Source: Mortierella alpina
Lineage: Eukaryota > Mortierellomycota > Mortierellomycetes > Mortierellales > Mortierellaceae
Assembly (NCBI GenBank): GCA_029449245.1
Contig: JANATF010000004.1
Coordinates: 3,038,001-3,102,000 of the forward strand
Length of the DNA stretch: 64,000 nt
Direction of reading: 5' to 3'
Made by a program: the position numbers and the translations under genes. Positions 37,373 to 49,481 of the stretch are shown here, piece by piece; within the stretch, counting starts at the first letter, position 1; each line of letters begins with the position of its first letter. Under the pieces are notes generated by a model. That model saw only the letters and a list, made by a program, of their open reading frames with translations, ran no database searches and was not told the origin of the DNA.

Positions 37373-38389
37373 ATGGGCTCATCAGCATCCAAAGGCACCA
37401 AGATTACAGCCCACGACAGGGCCATCCTTGACCTCAAGGTGCAACGGGACAAGCTCAAGCAGTATCACAAAAGGGTACCGTCGTGTGGCAAGCGTCAGCA
37501 TATGTCCGTGTCGCTGTAGCCAACTCTTTTCCAGGTCCTAAAACTCTACTCTTGTGTAGCTGGACCTAGTGATTGCCAAGGAGCTGGGGCTTGCCAAGCG
37601 ACATCTCGCAAATGGAGAGAAAAAGAACGCGCTGTTGGCCCTGCGGCGGAAAAAGTTTCAGGAGGGCCTTTTAGAAAAGACACAGCTGCAGATGACCAAC
37701 CTGGATGAACTGGTAGGCACACAGGGGACTCTGGCGTCGCTATCAAGGACCAAAAAAAACGTATAGTAGTTGTCTAATCGATGGGAGGGCTTTACTTTTT
37801 CATCACAGACATTCTCGATAGAACAAGCCCTTGTGGAAAAACAAGTCTTTGAGGGCCTGGCCGCCGGAAATCAGGTGTTGAAGGAGCTGCAAAAGGAGAT
37901 GTCCCTGTCCGATGTGGAAAAGCTGATGGACGAGACCGCCGAGAGCATCGCGTATCAGAATGAGATCGATGAGTTGCTGAGCACGCGTCTATCCGTGGCT
38001 GAAGAGGAGGATATTGAAAGGGAGCTTGATGAAATGGTGGTAAGTGAACCCATATGCCATCACACACACGCTGCCAGAGGTTTTTTTTTACTTAAAAACG
38101 TTGTTAATGTATGGTTTGATGTTCGTGCTTGACAGGAGGAAGAAATCAAAGCCAAGCTGCCAAGCATTCCAGCACCTTCGGAGCACGAGAGGCAACAGGA
38201 GATCCAGGAACAGGAAGAGCCAGGTAAGAAGAATATCCGAAGGGAGTTTGACAGATGCCCATGCACAAACTCTCGATCAAACCTTTTTTTTTGTCTTTAC
38301 ATCCCGCGTTAGAAATATCCACGGAGCGCGTCGCGACAAAAAAAGCGGCAAAGAATCAGCGAGCGCGAAACAACCCCGTACTAGCATAA
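37373..38389 (+). CDS. VPS20: ESCRT-III subunit Vps20/CHMP6
   Basis: Five exons (37373-37474, 37560-37712, 37809-38039, 38136-38223, 38313-38389) join in frame to 216 residues, the usual size. The protein begins MGSSASK, a good N-myristoylation signal (Gly2) as known for Vps20/CHMP6. It continues with the charged Snf7-type helices: AILDLKVQRDKLKQYHKR, then LALRRKKFQEGLLEKTQLQM, then EKLMDETAESIAYQNEID and an acidic helix 5 region. Vps20 nucleates Snf7 filaments on endosomes and links ESCRT-II to ESCRT-III in multivesicular-body sorting. Nothing is missing from the family's core. Confidence 0.93.
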
Positions 38390-38610
38390 TAGCTCCGTCG
38401 GTCGCCTAGCCTTTGACATGGATACGGCTACTGCGTTGTGCTTCAGGATGTCATTTCCGCACAAATCCCTGGCGGTTGCCATTGAACAACGCTCGATAGT
38501 CCACTACTGACCGCATCCAACATAAAGAAAGCACGCGAGGGAAACGGATGCACCTCTTCACGCGCCCTTGAGAGAGACCGGAATTCCATGGTTATCCGAC
38601 ATTCTCCTGC

Positions 38611-41606
38611 ATGGGACGCATCGGAATGGATGTGGATTCAATAAACCCCTCGTCGTCTCCGCTCTTGCGTAAAATACCCCTCGATCTTTGCTCCCAGGGT
38701 CGTGTATCGTCAAAGGACCCGCTAATAGCCAGCGCCATGGAAGCGTCTCGAGTCACCATTCTCCTGTTCTTTGTCATTGTCGGACTTTTGCTCGCTATTT
38801 TCGCCTTGTACCTATTTATCAGCCATTACACAACACCGGCCTCGCAGCGACTAACCCTATGGCTAAAAGCCCAGAGCGAGGCAGACCAACTGGTGGAAAC
38901 TATGGCTGCTCAGACGAGATGTGTGATCGACGGTTTGCGCCCATGCCGCCGGAGAGAGAGATTTCGAAAAAGGAGGCAAGGGATACATTTGGATCCACAC
39001 TTGGGGGAAGGAGCAGGCAAAAGCACACCCACGCTTGCACCGGCTGCGAGCGTCAAATACGACAGTACTCTACCTATGAGGGATCTTTCAAAGAGAGGGC
39101 AGAGAAATGTCTCTGAGCATTCCGACAGTACGGCGAATGCTATGGGCGCACCTGGACACCTTGGAGCGACTGTGGCAGAGGCTAGGGGTGCAGACGACAA
39201 GCGGGGCGATCAGACACCCGAGAGGGCTGCGGGTGAGGAGGAACTTTGGGAATTCATTGTCGGCTGGTGCCTAGTCGGCTGCGTGTTTACAGGTGTCGCG
39301 TTGATCGTGGCAGCCAATCTTCTGGCCCACAGCGGCAGCTCCACTGAGACGGTATGGACGTTTGATGCGGACGATGGCGACAACCTCATGGATACTATTG
39401 TCGCAAACGTCATGAAAATGGCCATGGGCATCAGGGACGTGGGCGACCAGCTCATGGAACACGGGATTTTTGTCTTTGTAGCCGGCATCAATGGCTTTGT
39501 CCTGGTTCGCCAACGCGTGTTCGGGAGGTGGCGAAGGTACGAGACGGGCCTTCTAGAAGAGGATATCCTGGGTGCGAAATCACTCAACGCGGCGACAATG
39601 GACGAGGAACAACTCACCGACCCATCCCAGTGGTTGAATGAGCGTGGATCACTGTTCTCAGAACATTGCCAGGGCGATGGGAATGCCATCCAGGCTGCTG
39701 ACTATCGCCCATCTCAGGACAGGGTGTCTCCAGTGAGCCGCGAGGAGATACGTGCAGCCGCAAGCGTAAGCTCGGCCTCGACCAGTTGCGGATCCGATGG
39801 TCACCAGAGGAGAATCACAGTCGATGTACGAATGCAAAAGTCGGGCGATGAGGACATTGACTCGCCTGATTTCAGGACCATGTCCTTTCTGGCGTGGTTC
39901 AACTATCTCCAGGTAGGCATCCTCGTCATTGAATTCCTCCAGCTGTTCTCCTTTCCGCTTCGGGAGCTCTTGGAGTACTACCGCCAGGTTGAGAAAACCA
40001 GTGTGCTGTACGCTAGCGCTCAGGGTGTCCTCAACGCCTTCTCCGCCGCCGCCGTCGCCGACCCCTCTGCAGCGGATCAGGCCCACGAGTCGGGCACTAG
40101 CCTTGATCAATCCGCCAAACAGCCATCGCACACTACCAACTGGTTTGAGAAGGTGCCACTTCTACTGAACACTTCGTCAGAGTCCAAACCTGGACCGGAA
40201 ATGAATGTTTCTAAAGCCGAGAACTGGGTACAATGGATATCCAACATCACATCGACGGTGACCAACGACACTATCGCCGCTTTAGGGCAAGATGGAGTAC
40301 GGAAAATGCGCGATCGCGTAGTGCAGGTCGCTTCAGGGATCGCGTTGCAGGGTCTGCTACCAGCGACAAAATCGGATCATCCTGAAGGGCTTCATCAACC
40401 CTCCAGCACTCCAACGCCAGGCGGTTCTTCGCCAGAGATCTCGGGCGATGGCGATATTGTGATGCAGGTCGTCAACAGTCTGGGATTGCAGCCCTCGATC
40501 AACACCCACGACTGGTACCTCCTCCGCTTCTGGTCCTGCTTTGTTGTGGTGCTCTGTGGATGGGTTCTGGCAGTCAGCATTCACGTATGGAACAGACGAT
40601 GCCGTCGTTTGCGACGCGAGGGTCATTCTCAACATGAGGCAGTCAGCATGGGTTGGGTGAGCTGCTTCATCCCTGTTGTGGTAAGGCTGCACAGACTCGA
40701 CCTCATTTTGGACTTTGAGGCCAATATTGACATGTTTCGATCTCCCTCCTGTCTCAATTCTCATTTGACATCTAGAGCGTCTTGTACCTTCCAATCCTTA
40801 GCACCTTTCTATCCTCTGCAGCCTGCCAGTCTCAGGCCATTCATGCGTACGCTCGCGAGCGACTGGCGCGACTGGAGCAGAGACCTAATTGGGATGGCCA
40901 CGGATCGTTTCAGGCTAGCGAGATCTTGCATGCTGTCGCGGCGACTCTTCTGGACACTGCCCCAACAGCAACACCTTCCGCCAAGTCGCTCCTGTGCACA
41001 GGCCCTCAAATCCAACCTTCGTTCTATCTCGCAGCCAGCCTGCTCGGATATACGCTGGCCTACTTGCTCTTCATGGTCTTTTTGACCTCGTTTGAGAGGG
41101 TGCCCACTAAGGGCGAGATTTGTTATCGGCCAAACGGAGTCGCCGTCCTCAAGAACCTGGGGTTGCTACTTGCGGTGGACTATTTACTGATTCAGTTGCC
41201 CTCGCAAAGACGCTTTCGTGGACTGGTGTCGATGGCAATCATGCTGGCCATGGCTTGCTACACGATCCGTATGAGGCCGTGTTACTGGGACAAGATGAAC
41301 TACTGGCGGACCTTTTCCTTTTCCTGTGTTCTCTACGCATCGCTCCTTGTGGCGCTGCTCTGTCCCTCCCCGGCACCGGACAAGGTCAAGGGCGATCGGA
41401 TTGGAGGAAGATGGGTCATGGCACCTCATTTGAAGATGGGATCCGGGTGGTCCCTGGGAAGTGGTCCTAAAGCGATGCTCGCTTGGATCATTGCCGGCTG
41501 GGTGATCCTGGTCATTGTGTTTATATTTGTAGATAGAGTGTTCCTGCGGCATTGGGCCAAACGAGAAAAACAACGGCAAGACTCCACGCCGTGCAGTCGG
41601 ACGTGA
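38611..41606 (+). CDS. Large polytopic membrane protein, family not recognised
   Basis: Two exons (38611-40680 and 40776-41606) join between codons to 966 residues. Hydrophobic segments suggest about ten or eleven transmembrane helices: one near the N-terminus (43-66), one at about 212-236, further ones across the middle, and a tight cluster in the last 350 residues (for example FYLAASLLGYTLAYLLFMVF and AMLAWIIAGWVILVIVFIFV). Between them are long polar loops, including an acidic stretch DADDGDN (about 249-255) and Ser-rich linkers. The clustered C-terminal helices with a conserved-looking Cys and FYLAASLL block recall fungal TRP-like or sensor-type channels, but this is only a visual impression. 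Translation from the ATG at 38611 is assumed; M43 (38737) is an alternative start. Confidence 0.8.
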
Positions 41607-41880
41607 GATTGAGGAGGGGGACGTAGAGTAGTTACAGGCGTTTTCCTTCCCATCAAGCGTTCAGATCGTGTATAAACCCCTGTGGTCTTTGGATGAAGCA
41701 TATGCACGCTGGTTAGACGAGAGGAGGAGCCGATGGTAATAGTTTCACACATGCGAATGTGTAACCGTTTTCGCATACATGGCCACAATGTATCAGGCAC
41801 CACAGCCGCCTTCTCTTTATTTTATTGGGGGATAGAGCAAGAGCTTCTAATTGCTTAGACATAAACAGAATATCATGAAC

Positions 41881-42921
41881 CTAGAGCGCAAGGCCAGCAG
41901 CAAAGAGGATGGCGGAGGTCAAGAGCCCGATGGAGTAGCTCATGGAAGCAGCAGCGGCAGTGGGTGTCGGGGTGCTCGTAGTGGTTTTAGAGGCACCATC
42001 TGTCGAAGTCGCTGGGGCAACGACAGTAGTCGTGGTGGTGGTGGTGGTGGTGGTGGTGGTGGTGGTTGTGTGAACAGGGAGGGGACGCACTGGTTTAACG
42101 TATGAGCCCTATGGTAGTTTGTAAAGAGTACAGTAAGCATCCAGCTTTGAAGAAACATGACTGAAGAGCACGACAGAAGGTGGTATTCTGGATTTCTACC
42201 TTCAGGTTTCCTTGACAGGTTTTGTACGTCCATTCTTCCGCTATAAAGGTGAGAAAAAAACGACATCGCGAAGGAAAGAAAGTAGTTAGAATATATCACA
42301 CTTGCTGCAGTCGCTGCCCATGGAGCGCATGTCGTCTTACCGTTTATGTTATCAATATCACAGTGCTGGATATTGTGGCAGCAACGAAAGCAGAAATGTT
42401 CAACGTTGGGCTCGATAAATCCAAAGTTGTAGGGTGGTTTGTTCAAAACTTTGTCGTTCCATAGCTGGCATGACAGCCCTGATTGCACAAACTTGTGTGT
42501 TAGCATCTTGCGCATACTGTCACAGCTCATCACGAAAAGCCCTTTTTTTTAACAATTGCGTAGTGTCTATCATACCTTCAGGACGGCTAGGGCGGAACTG
42601 GACACCGTGGTCAGTCTTGTTCCAGCCAAAGGCGCTGGGATCCATGACTCCTGTCACTTGGACGAAGCCCTCATACCTTTTGATTTCAACAGACTGGATG
42701 AATCCCTGTGGGAATTCTTCGGCACCTTTGAGTAGTCCCTTCTTGGTGCAGAGGATTTTGCCTTCGAATAACTCAGCGACATGGCCTCCCTTCTTGGATG
42801 GCATTGGCATGCAAAAATCCTTTTCATCTTTAATCACAAGGCTCAACGATTTGTGCGCAGATGCCACAGCCACAAGCGCGGCCAGGACAGCGGAGAGGGT
42901 AACGACAAGCTTTAGGCGCAT
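41881..42921 (-). CDS. Secreted, probably GPI-anchored Cys-rich surface protein
   Basis: Four exons (42576-42921, 42341-42478, 42200-42240, 41881-42108) join in frame to 250 residues. The N-terminus is a classic signal peptide (MRLKLVVTLSAVLAALVAVASA). The mature part has several Cys, including a FCFRCC pair. A stretch of about 15 threonines follows, then a Ser/Ala-rich segment and a hydrophobic C-terminal tail (SIGLLTSAILFAAGLAL) with no charged end, as in GPI-anchor signals. A wall or surface role is inferred; the domain itself is one I know only as a conserved fungal secreted type without a named function. The Thr run comes from an ACC-type microsatellite (about 42029-42066), likely variable in length. 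A TATA box sits about 110 bp upstream. Confidence 0.82.
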
Positions 42922-43027
42922 TGGGTGGAGCTGAGGAGTTTTGACGTCTGTGCAGGCTATTAGGAAGCGTGTAGGGACTGGAAGGGGAGATGGTTTGCTA
43001 TGATACCAAAACGCGAGGACGCTAGCG

Positions 43028-43035
43028 CTTTTATA
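43028..43035 (-). promoter_or_regulatory. TATA box of the GPI-protein gene
   Basis: Reads TATAAAAG on the minus strand, 107 bp upstream of the ATG at 42921. Confidence 0.55.
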
Positions 43036-44577
43036 AGTGCCTCATGGCGGGGAGTGTACAAGGCGCCTCATTTTTTTTTTTGACTACGACATACAAGTCT
43101 AGGCACCCCTTTCAGTCGCAATTGCTCCTTCTGCAGTTCAGGAACGACTGTTTGGTTTCGCAAGCGCGCTATGTCAGCTAACAGCAAACTCTTTGGATTG
43201 ACTGGGTTGCTCCATAGTAGTCGATAGGTGTCTCATTTTCTTTTTTTACTCCATTTCGCGCCATTTCCTATGGAAGTATAGAATGTTTGAAGCTGATACC
43301 TTCATGCTTCATACCCTCTGTTTAGTGGGTTTGCATGCATGCCATCGTCAACGCACAAGTTGCCGTCATATGGATCCAGGTTTTGGCGCCGGAAATCTTA
43401 AATTGGCGCTGCTTTTTTTTTTAGCGGAGGTATTTTTGTCCTTGAGGAATTGTCGCGTCTGACTCCCATCGATGCGATCATAGTATTGTACAGATCGGAG
43501 AAAGGAAAAGGTGGCGGCCAGCGCGCACTGTCATTTCGAGACATCGGAATATGATTTCATTTTCCAGGCACTGGCCAACACTCGAAGTCGTCTTACAGAA
43601 GTGTAGTAGCTGGACAAATACAAGAGCCCAAGTACACTCAAGTAGTGAAGTTGCAGATGTCTCGGCTGCAAGATGACATAGCGTCGTATTCTTTTTCCTG
43701 GAATCCAAAAGCGGCTCTGGAAAAGATACCTTGGTTCATTCTGTTGTTGCCTTGTCGTCTGGCTATAAATATTTATACGCGTGCACACTGCTTGCTAGAC
43801 GAGACGACCATGGGATGCTGTCAGCCAGGATTGGTGGGCACAGCTGTGTCTGAATGTCGCCGAGAGTGTGGAGTTCAAATTCAGACACTGTTTCTGGCAA
43901 CGCCAATCCAAAAAAAAAAAAGAGGAAGAACGAGAGAATCACGATGGTAGGCAACGAACTATCAATCGCGATCGGTCAGGCGTCCCTTTTTGCTGAGCTC
44001 TTCGCTTGCCTTCTCTACCATTTTTCACCCTCAACTATCTCTCCAGAGCAGTTATACCTCGTCTACTTGATACAATAGTCGTCGATGCTCTAGGCCCTTT
44101 ATACCTTGTTCTGCATTCGCACATAGAAAAGGCACTTAAAAGTAGCTTACAAGCATTATCACACCCAAAGCATTAGGGTGTAGTTCAGTCAAGATGATGG
44201 CGGGCTCTAAAACTGGCCTAGCGCTTGGAGATGGAGGCGCGCCACGCCACATATTCTCGTAGTATCGTTGGCCTTGCGGGGCGCGGTAGATGGCGGCCTA
44301 GACGATGATATGGTGATGCGAATCAACACTTTGCAAATTCGTATAGCTGTTAGTCATCGTTGAAATTACAGACATGACATTCATCCATTTCGTACCTTTT
44401 TTTGCTGTTCATTGCTGTCATCATCATCCCGGATTCCGAATCCCATTCCAACTCAATGTGAATCAGGTTTGCATGCTACAGCCGAGGAGATGTCCCAGGC
44501 AACAAGACGCAAACACAAATGTACACGGATTGGGAATCCTGCGTAGCTACGTAGGGAAGACGACTTTTACACCTTGA

Positions 44578-44786
44578 TTGATAAGATGTCACGGTGGGCA
44601 CCATAATGAGACGAACGAGGATGGCACGCTCAAACGCAAAGCTTTGGTGAGCAGGCGATCCTTTGCAGGAAAGGTGACAGTGAAGGATGCGGATGCGCTG
44701 AGCAGCGAGGATGACGAGTGCCCCATCCTGCACGAGATTGAGGAGCCTCTCGAGTATAGGCGTATTCCCACAAACCAGATGGTAGG
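44578..44786 (+). pseudogene. Coding-like fragment, unassigned
   Basis: An open stretch without an ATG reads with protein-like composition (basic KRKALVSRRSFAGKVTVKDA, then acidic SSEDDECPILHEIEEPLEYR) and ends at a GT that could be a donor site. It has no convincing start, partner exon or family. It may be a gene relic or a single exon of an undetected gene. Confidence 0.25.
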
Positions 44787-45953
44787 CGACAGACAGGTTG
44801 ATCCAGAAGGCTACATATATCCTTGTTGACTTGGACTGTAGTTACGATTGCACACCGCCTCAACACCGTCGTTGAGGATTAACTTCGGTGCGTTAATGAG
44901 AGAGTAGCATGGGCTGCGTGTGCATATTGATGCGCCTCACTCACTTCTTGTGTTGTTGCAGCTGTAGTTGCAATTGTAGTTGGCAATTTGGCATACCAAG
45001 CATTCTTTGTCCTCTCTTTTTATTTCTAAAAGTTCCCAGTCCGAGTTGTATAAGAGCATGGATGAAACATGCTCGAGGGCAGTGCTTCTCCGATCGCTGG
45101 CGGACTGCTGATAACCTGACATTGAGGGAGTCCAGTTTGAGAATGGAGATAGAACGACGAGAAGGAGGCGAGTGGGGGACAGCGCATCGACTGTGTGGTG
45201 CAGCTGGGTCCATGCCAAGACTTGTAAAAATACACTTTGGCGGCTTGGAGACCCTGCCCTGTGCTCCTGGCCTGCCCCCCTGTTCCAGATTCATGTTCCA
45301 CTCTGCCACATGCCAACTGAGTTTATGCTTCCTCGGGCAGATAGTATGTCACCCCAAAACTCCAAAAATGAAGACGGGGTCTCCTGTTTGATCCGAATCA
45401 TTGCGTTTTATAATAGGAATGGGCTTCCTCATGCATTCAGCAGCTGCAAGCTGCTTGCGAGCGAGCACTCCGCACTGTGGATGACAAAAGACAACGAAAG
45501 CATTTCTGATGGTCACTTTGACGTAAGAGGATGACACGTTCGGCTGCAATAGGCAATAAGGTCTGAAGGTACTCATAAGCAGGGCTCGGTTGCATAAGAG
45601 GTGCCTTTCATTCTTCATTCATTCAGTGTTCTTCTTTTCCCCTTCATCACTCTCCGCCGTCTCATCCTCCGACAGTCATCATCGCTGCTCCCCCGCTTTG
45701 TCCTCTTGTCTGATTCTGTCTGCTGTTTCTCACTGCCGCTGCCCACCCCCCCCTGCTTCCTTCCGTCCCTTATAATAGCTGACCCTCCTTCCCTTCCTCT
45801 TCTTGTCCTCCCCCATCTTTTACCGCTCTCATAAAAACTCATCGGCCTTACGTGCTCGTGTACCCTCGTCCCTATCCTCGATCCCACTCTCTACCTTGCT
45901 TCTCAACAGCGCCTCTCCAAGACCACCAACTCATTTTCACACCCCAGCTTACA

Positions 45954-46438
45954 ATGGCCAAGGATCAGACCGTCGTCGCTGTGCCGACCCAGACCCAGCC
46001 AGAAGCCAAGACCTCAAAATTCAAGAGTTTCTTCAAGAAGGATAAAAAAGTGGTCCTCGTACTGACAGAAGAGGAACAGCGTATTCTGGAAAAGGTCAAG
46101 CGAAGGGCAAAATTGCTGGATACAGGAGTCAACCTCGGCTTTGCCAAGATTGGACTGGATCCCATCATCGGTATGGGAATTACACCGCAACTTACGACAC
46201 TGGGGATAATTTTTAACGCTGACACTCACACCGTGGTGCTTCTCCTTTTGTCTGCATACTCTTCGCGTGCCTGGTACTATTATTTTTAGGTCTTATTCCA
46301 ATTGCTGGCGATGGCATTACTTTGCTCATGGCCTGGCGTCTCATCAATACCGCTCAGCAGGCCAACATCCCTCGGCATCTCACTCAAAAGATGCTGTTCA
46401 ACGTCGCCGTTGACTTTGGGGTAAGTGGCCGTTACTAC

Positions 46439-46470
<32 letters not shown>

Positions 46471-46797
46471 GGTGCTACCGTACCTACTCTTCTTGCTAGT
46501 TACAGACTCCAAAAAAAACATACGTTCGCTTTATTAACATCTTACACTTTCACGCCTTGTTCTCTTATGTTGTAGCTTGGATTGGTACCCATTATTGGAG
46601 ACTTTGGCGATTTTCTCTTCAAGGCCAATGACAGGAACGCAAAACTGTTCGAGGCGTTCCTTTACGAACGTGCACGACGCCGGGCAGGCGAGGCCGAGGC
46701 CGAAGCGACTGCTGCTGCTCGCAGCCAGGCAATGAACCCAACCATCATTCAAATGGAACCCATAGTGGCGGGTGGTTCTGCCATTCCTGTCAAGTAG
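45954..46797 (+). CDS. DUF4112 membrane protein
   Basis: Three exons (45954-46170, 46290-46420, 46576-46797) join in frame to 189 residues. The protein carries the DUF4112 pattern: a lysine-rich N-terminal segment (SKFKSFFKKDKKVV), KRRAKLLDTGVNLGFAKIGLDPIIG, two hydrophobic segments (GLIPIAGDGITLLMAWRLI and GLGLVPIIGDFGDFLFKAN) each with a G-D pair, and a charged, Ala/Glu-rich tail. These small proteins are common in fungi and bacteria. They are thought to be membrane-associated and their role is unknown. Intron 2 contains an uninterrupted run of about 30 T (46441-46470), well separated from the acceptor. Confidence 0.88.
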
Positions 46798-47101
46798 AGG
46801 AGAGGAGGACTCTTGTACATTTTTTTCCTTCTTTTTTCTTCTTTTCATTTCCTTCAACCATGTGCTCGCCCACCCACACACATAGCTATTTGAAATCATC
46901 TATACCAGAAATCATGTCTCCATAATACCTCGCGCACCAACACGGACAAAAAAAAGAACAAGGGAACCAACTACAACAAGTAGCACTGTCGCAAATAAAA
47001 AAAGAACCAGATCCTATTGTACAATAATTTAATACGCCTATGGTTTGTGAAGGTGATACAGCAACGAGGGGAGAGTAGGTCGTTTCAAATAAAAAAAAGC
47101 A
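46798..47101. other. Shared 3' region of convergent genes
   Basis: About 300 bp between the DUF4112 stop and the SPRTN stop; AT-rich, with AATAAA on the plus strand at about 46995. No gene is seen. Confidence 0.45.
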
Positions 47102-48750
47102 TCAATTCTCGCCGCTGGTCCGCCAGATGCAGAGGTCGACATGGTCGTTGATGGTCGCCTCCTCGACTTGATTAGAACACACAGGACATTGGACCAGGGT
47201 CCCCGTTAAGAGACTGGGTTTGCATGGTATATCCTTATCTCGAGCATTGGTTGAAGTACCATTCTCTATCTTGACCCTCTTCGAAGTATCCTTGTTGACT
47301 CCTGCCCCAGAGACAGACGTGTTGTCTGAACCTCTGCGTTTCATCATGGCCAGGGTGCTATCAGGGACAGGAGAAGACGTTTTTTCGTCCTGTAGTTTCA
47401 AATGGTGATCGAATCTTGCCAACGCAGCGGCAGCGGCAGCTTCCTTTGCAGCAGGTCGGTCCTGCTGCCCTGAGCTGGATTCATTTTTCGTTGCCACAGG
47501 TAGTTGCGAGGAGGTTCTTTCGACCCATGCGTGATTCGCATCCTCGCTTCCCAAAATCACTCCTGTTGCCTCAGCCTTGATACCTATAGGGATTCTGCTG
47601 CTACTACCGTCGCCGCTGCTCTTGCTGTCGTTGTAGTTGTCGGTGTTGAAGCGGTTGCTGTCCGAGGATAAAGCGGATGGTCCGGCAGATTTCGATCCTG
47701 ACAAGAAGTCATCCAACATTGTGCGTGCTCTCGGAACAGTGTCTTTTGGCTTGAGTTGTTTGGCCGTCCCTGACTTTTTTTGGGTGGGTTCTGGTTCCGA
47801 TATCTTGGTATATGTTCCGCCACAGGTGGATTGATGCTCAGCAAACCAACGATCTGCTGGTTGCGGGGGTCGGTTCATGGACCGCTTGACCAGCCCGAAA
47901 TAAGGCGGACGGTGCTGACAAGGGCCATTGCATTTCCACACATGGGTTAGATAATGGGCTACCTCGTCGTGAAAGGTGTGATAGATGGAGATGGTGGTCT
48001 GGGCTGCTGCGTTGATCCTATTCATGTGGTACTGAAACTGGTAACAGATGGACATATCCGTGCGGTTGGTGTCAGTGCTGTATACATGACTTCGTCTAGT
48101 ACTAAGGTTAGACAACTGCCACTTTTCCCTCGAAGGTTTTTCAGTTGGACATACATCGGGTCCATGTCCGTCATGATCCTGGATAGCCTTGGTAACAAAG
48201 AGGTATGCACTACATGAACGAAGCATACAGATCGGCGGTTAAAAGGAGTCCGTTCAATATTCTAGGAGAAAAACGAGTAGTCCTTACTGGATCATCTCAT
48301 GTAGCAGAGTATCGATGTAGTCTGACTCTGGTCTGAACTTTAGCAAAGGCTCTGATAGTCGTATTGAGCAATACTGTGCCCTCGATTGGTATAGACAGAG
48401 GCCTGCGCTGGAAGGAGGAATAGAAGCAAACGTCGTTAGCGTGTGAAGCAAGCGGATTAGCAAGCTAAATAAAAAAGAATACCCTCTCCAAAACTCAGTT
48501 CACTTTCAAAAAACACTCACCACCGCGTCATCCTCGGGCTCCATCGGACCTCGCAGGCACTCAGCTTGGACTCAAAGTATTGGTCGTTGAATGCTAGGAA
48601 AAGGCCATGCAGGTCTTTGAATGGAGCGTCCGAGTCGAGCAAGTCTGCGCCAGGGTCCTCTTGGTCGTCTGGCGGACCTGGCGCTACTCCCGAGGCCTGG
48701 TACTCTTGCTCCTGGAGTATCCGTGCCAGGTCCTCGTCAGATGCCTCCAT
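47102..48750 (-). CDS. SPRTN: Spartan-type DNA-protein crosslink metalloprotease (SprT domain)
   Basis: Four exons (48521-48750, 48288-48407, 48155-48209, 47102-48037) join in frame to 446 residues. The SprT protease has the zinc motif HEMIH (113-117) and third ligand H132 in DHDGHGPD. The stretch FQYHMNRINA, TISIYHTFHDEV and CNGPCQHRPPYFGLVKR then follows closely the pattern of animal SPRTN, and CGGTYTKI closes the domain. After a low-complexity linker comes a UBZ4-type zinc finger (C419, C422, H434, C438), which binds ubiquitin. Spartan digests proteins crosslinked to DNA at stalled replication forks. It looks like the animal Spartan form rather than yeast Wss1, which lacks this zinc finger. 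No clear SHP or PIP box was found. Confidence 0.93.
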
Positions 48751-49481
48751 GGAATGGACAGCTGAATGTGAAAAGAGTGTGGGTGGGAGGAGTGTGTGGG
48801 AGAGAGAGAACGAATGGAGTTGTCTGCACGATGGCGAGTCCATATGCCCTTTTGCGCCACCAACAAGCGGGCCAAGGCGATTCGCCCGAGAGGGAAATAA
48901 AAATTTGGGCCGCGGGCGAAATTGGCGCCTTCTTTCCTCTATCTCTTATTCCAAAGGTATAGGGACCTGCAGGCTGGCAGTCACTGCACATCTGGACATC
49001 GCATCCATCCACGGCCAATGCATCGATCGATCAATCGATCTATCCATCTGCACGCACGACAGAAGACAGGAACCATCGCCAGGAACTCGTGCACACTCAT
49101 CCGACAACCTAGAAAACAACATCTACAAGGAACGAGAGAGATTGCACGCAAATCGCAGCTTGTCAGCCTGCCCATGGCGAAACAGACATCAGAATGACCC
49201 CATCCAACCTGCTCTGTCTGCACACATCGACAATGGCATTGCCGGGGACATGGATCGCAGGACGATTTCAGATTTGCACCCGGAGTGCTACTTCATTGAT
49301 GTTACTTCATTCAACAGACCACGGCACTTGGAGGCAGCTTGGAGGCATACTTCCAGGATGGCCTAACAAACAGAAGCTGGACAGCCAGAAGGATCCACCC
49401 AACGATGAAGCAAACCAGTCGTCCTAATCAACGTTTCCCCCCTCCAACCTGTTCTTTGTTCTTCCTCTCCTGTAGGACAAT
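48751..49481. other. Divergent promoter region, SPRTN / RPL17
   Basis: 731 bp. It contains an ATCG-type simple repeat (about 49020-49044) and a TTCCTCTCCTGTAG stretch just before the RPL17 ATG that looks like the 3' end of an intron in the 5' leader. No other gene is seen. Confidence 0.5.

Larger units (their letters stand above)
42922..45953. other. Long intergenic region, 3.0 kb
   Basis: This lies between the GPI-protein gene (minus) and the DUF4112 gene (plus). It contains a TATA box for the left gene, poly-T runs (43072-43081, 43412-43421), one short coding-like patch near 44.5-44.8 kb, and a pyrimidine-rich leader (45615-45900) for the right gene. No intact gene is seen. Confidence 0.5.
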
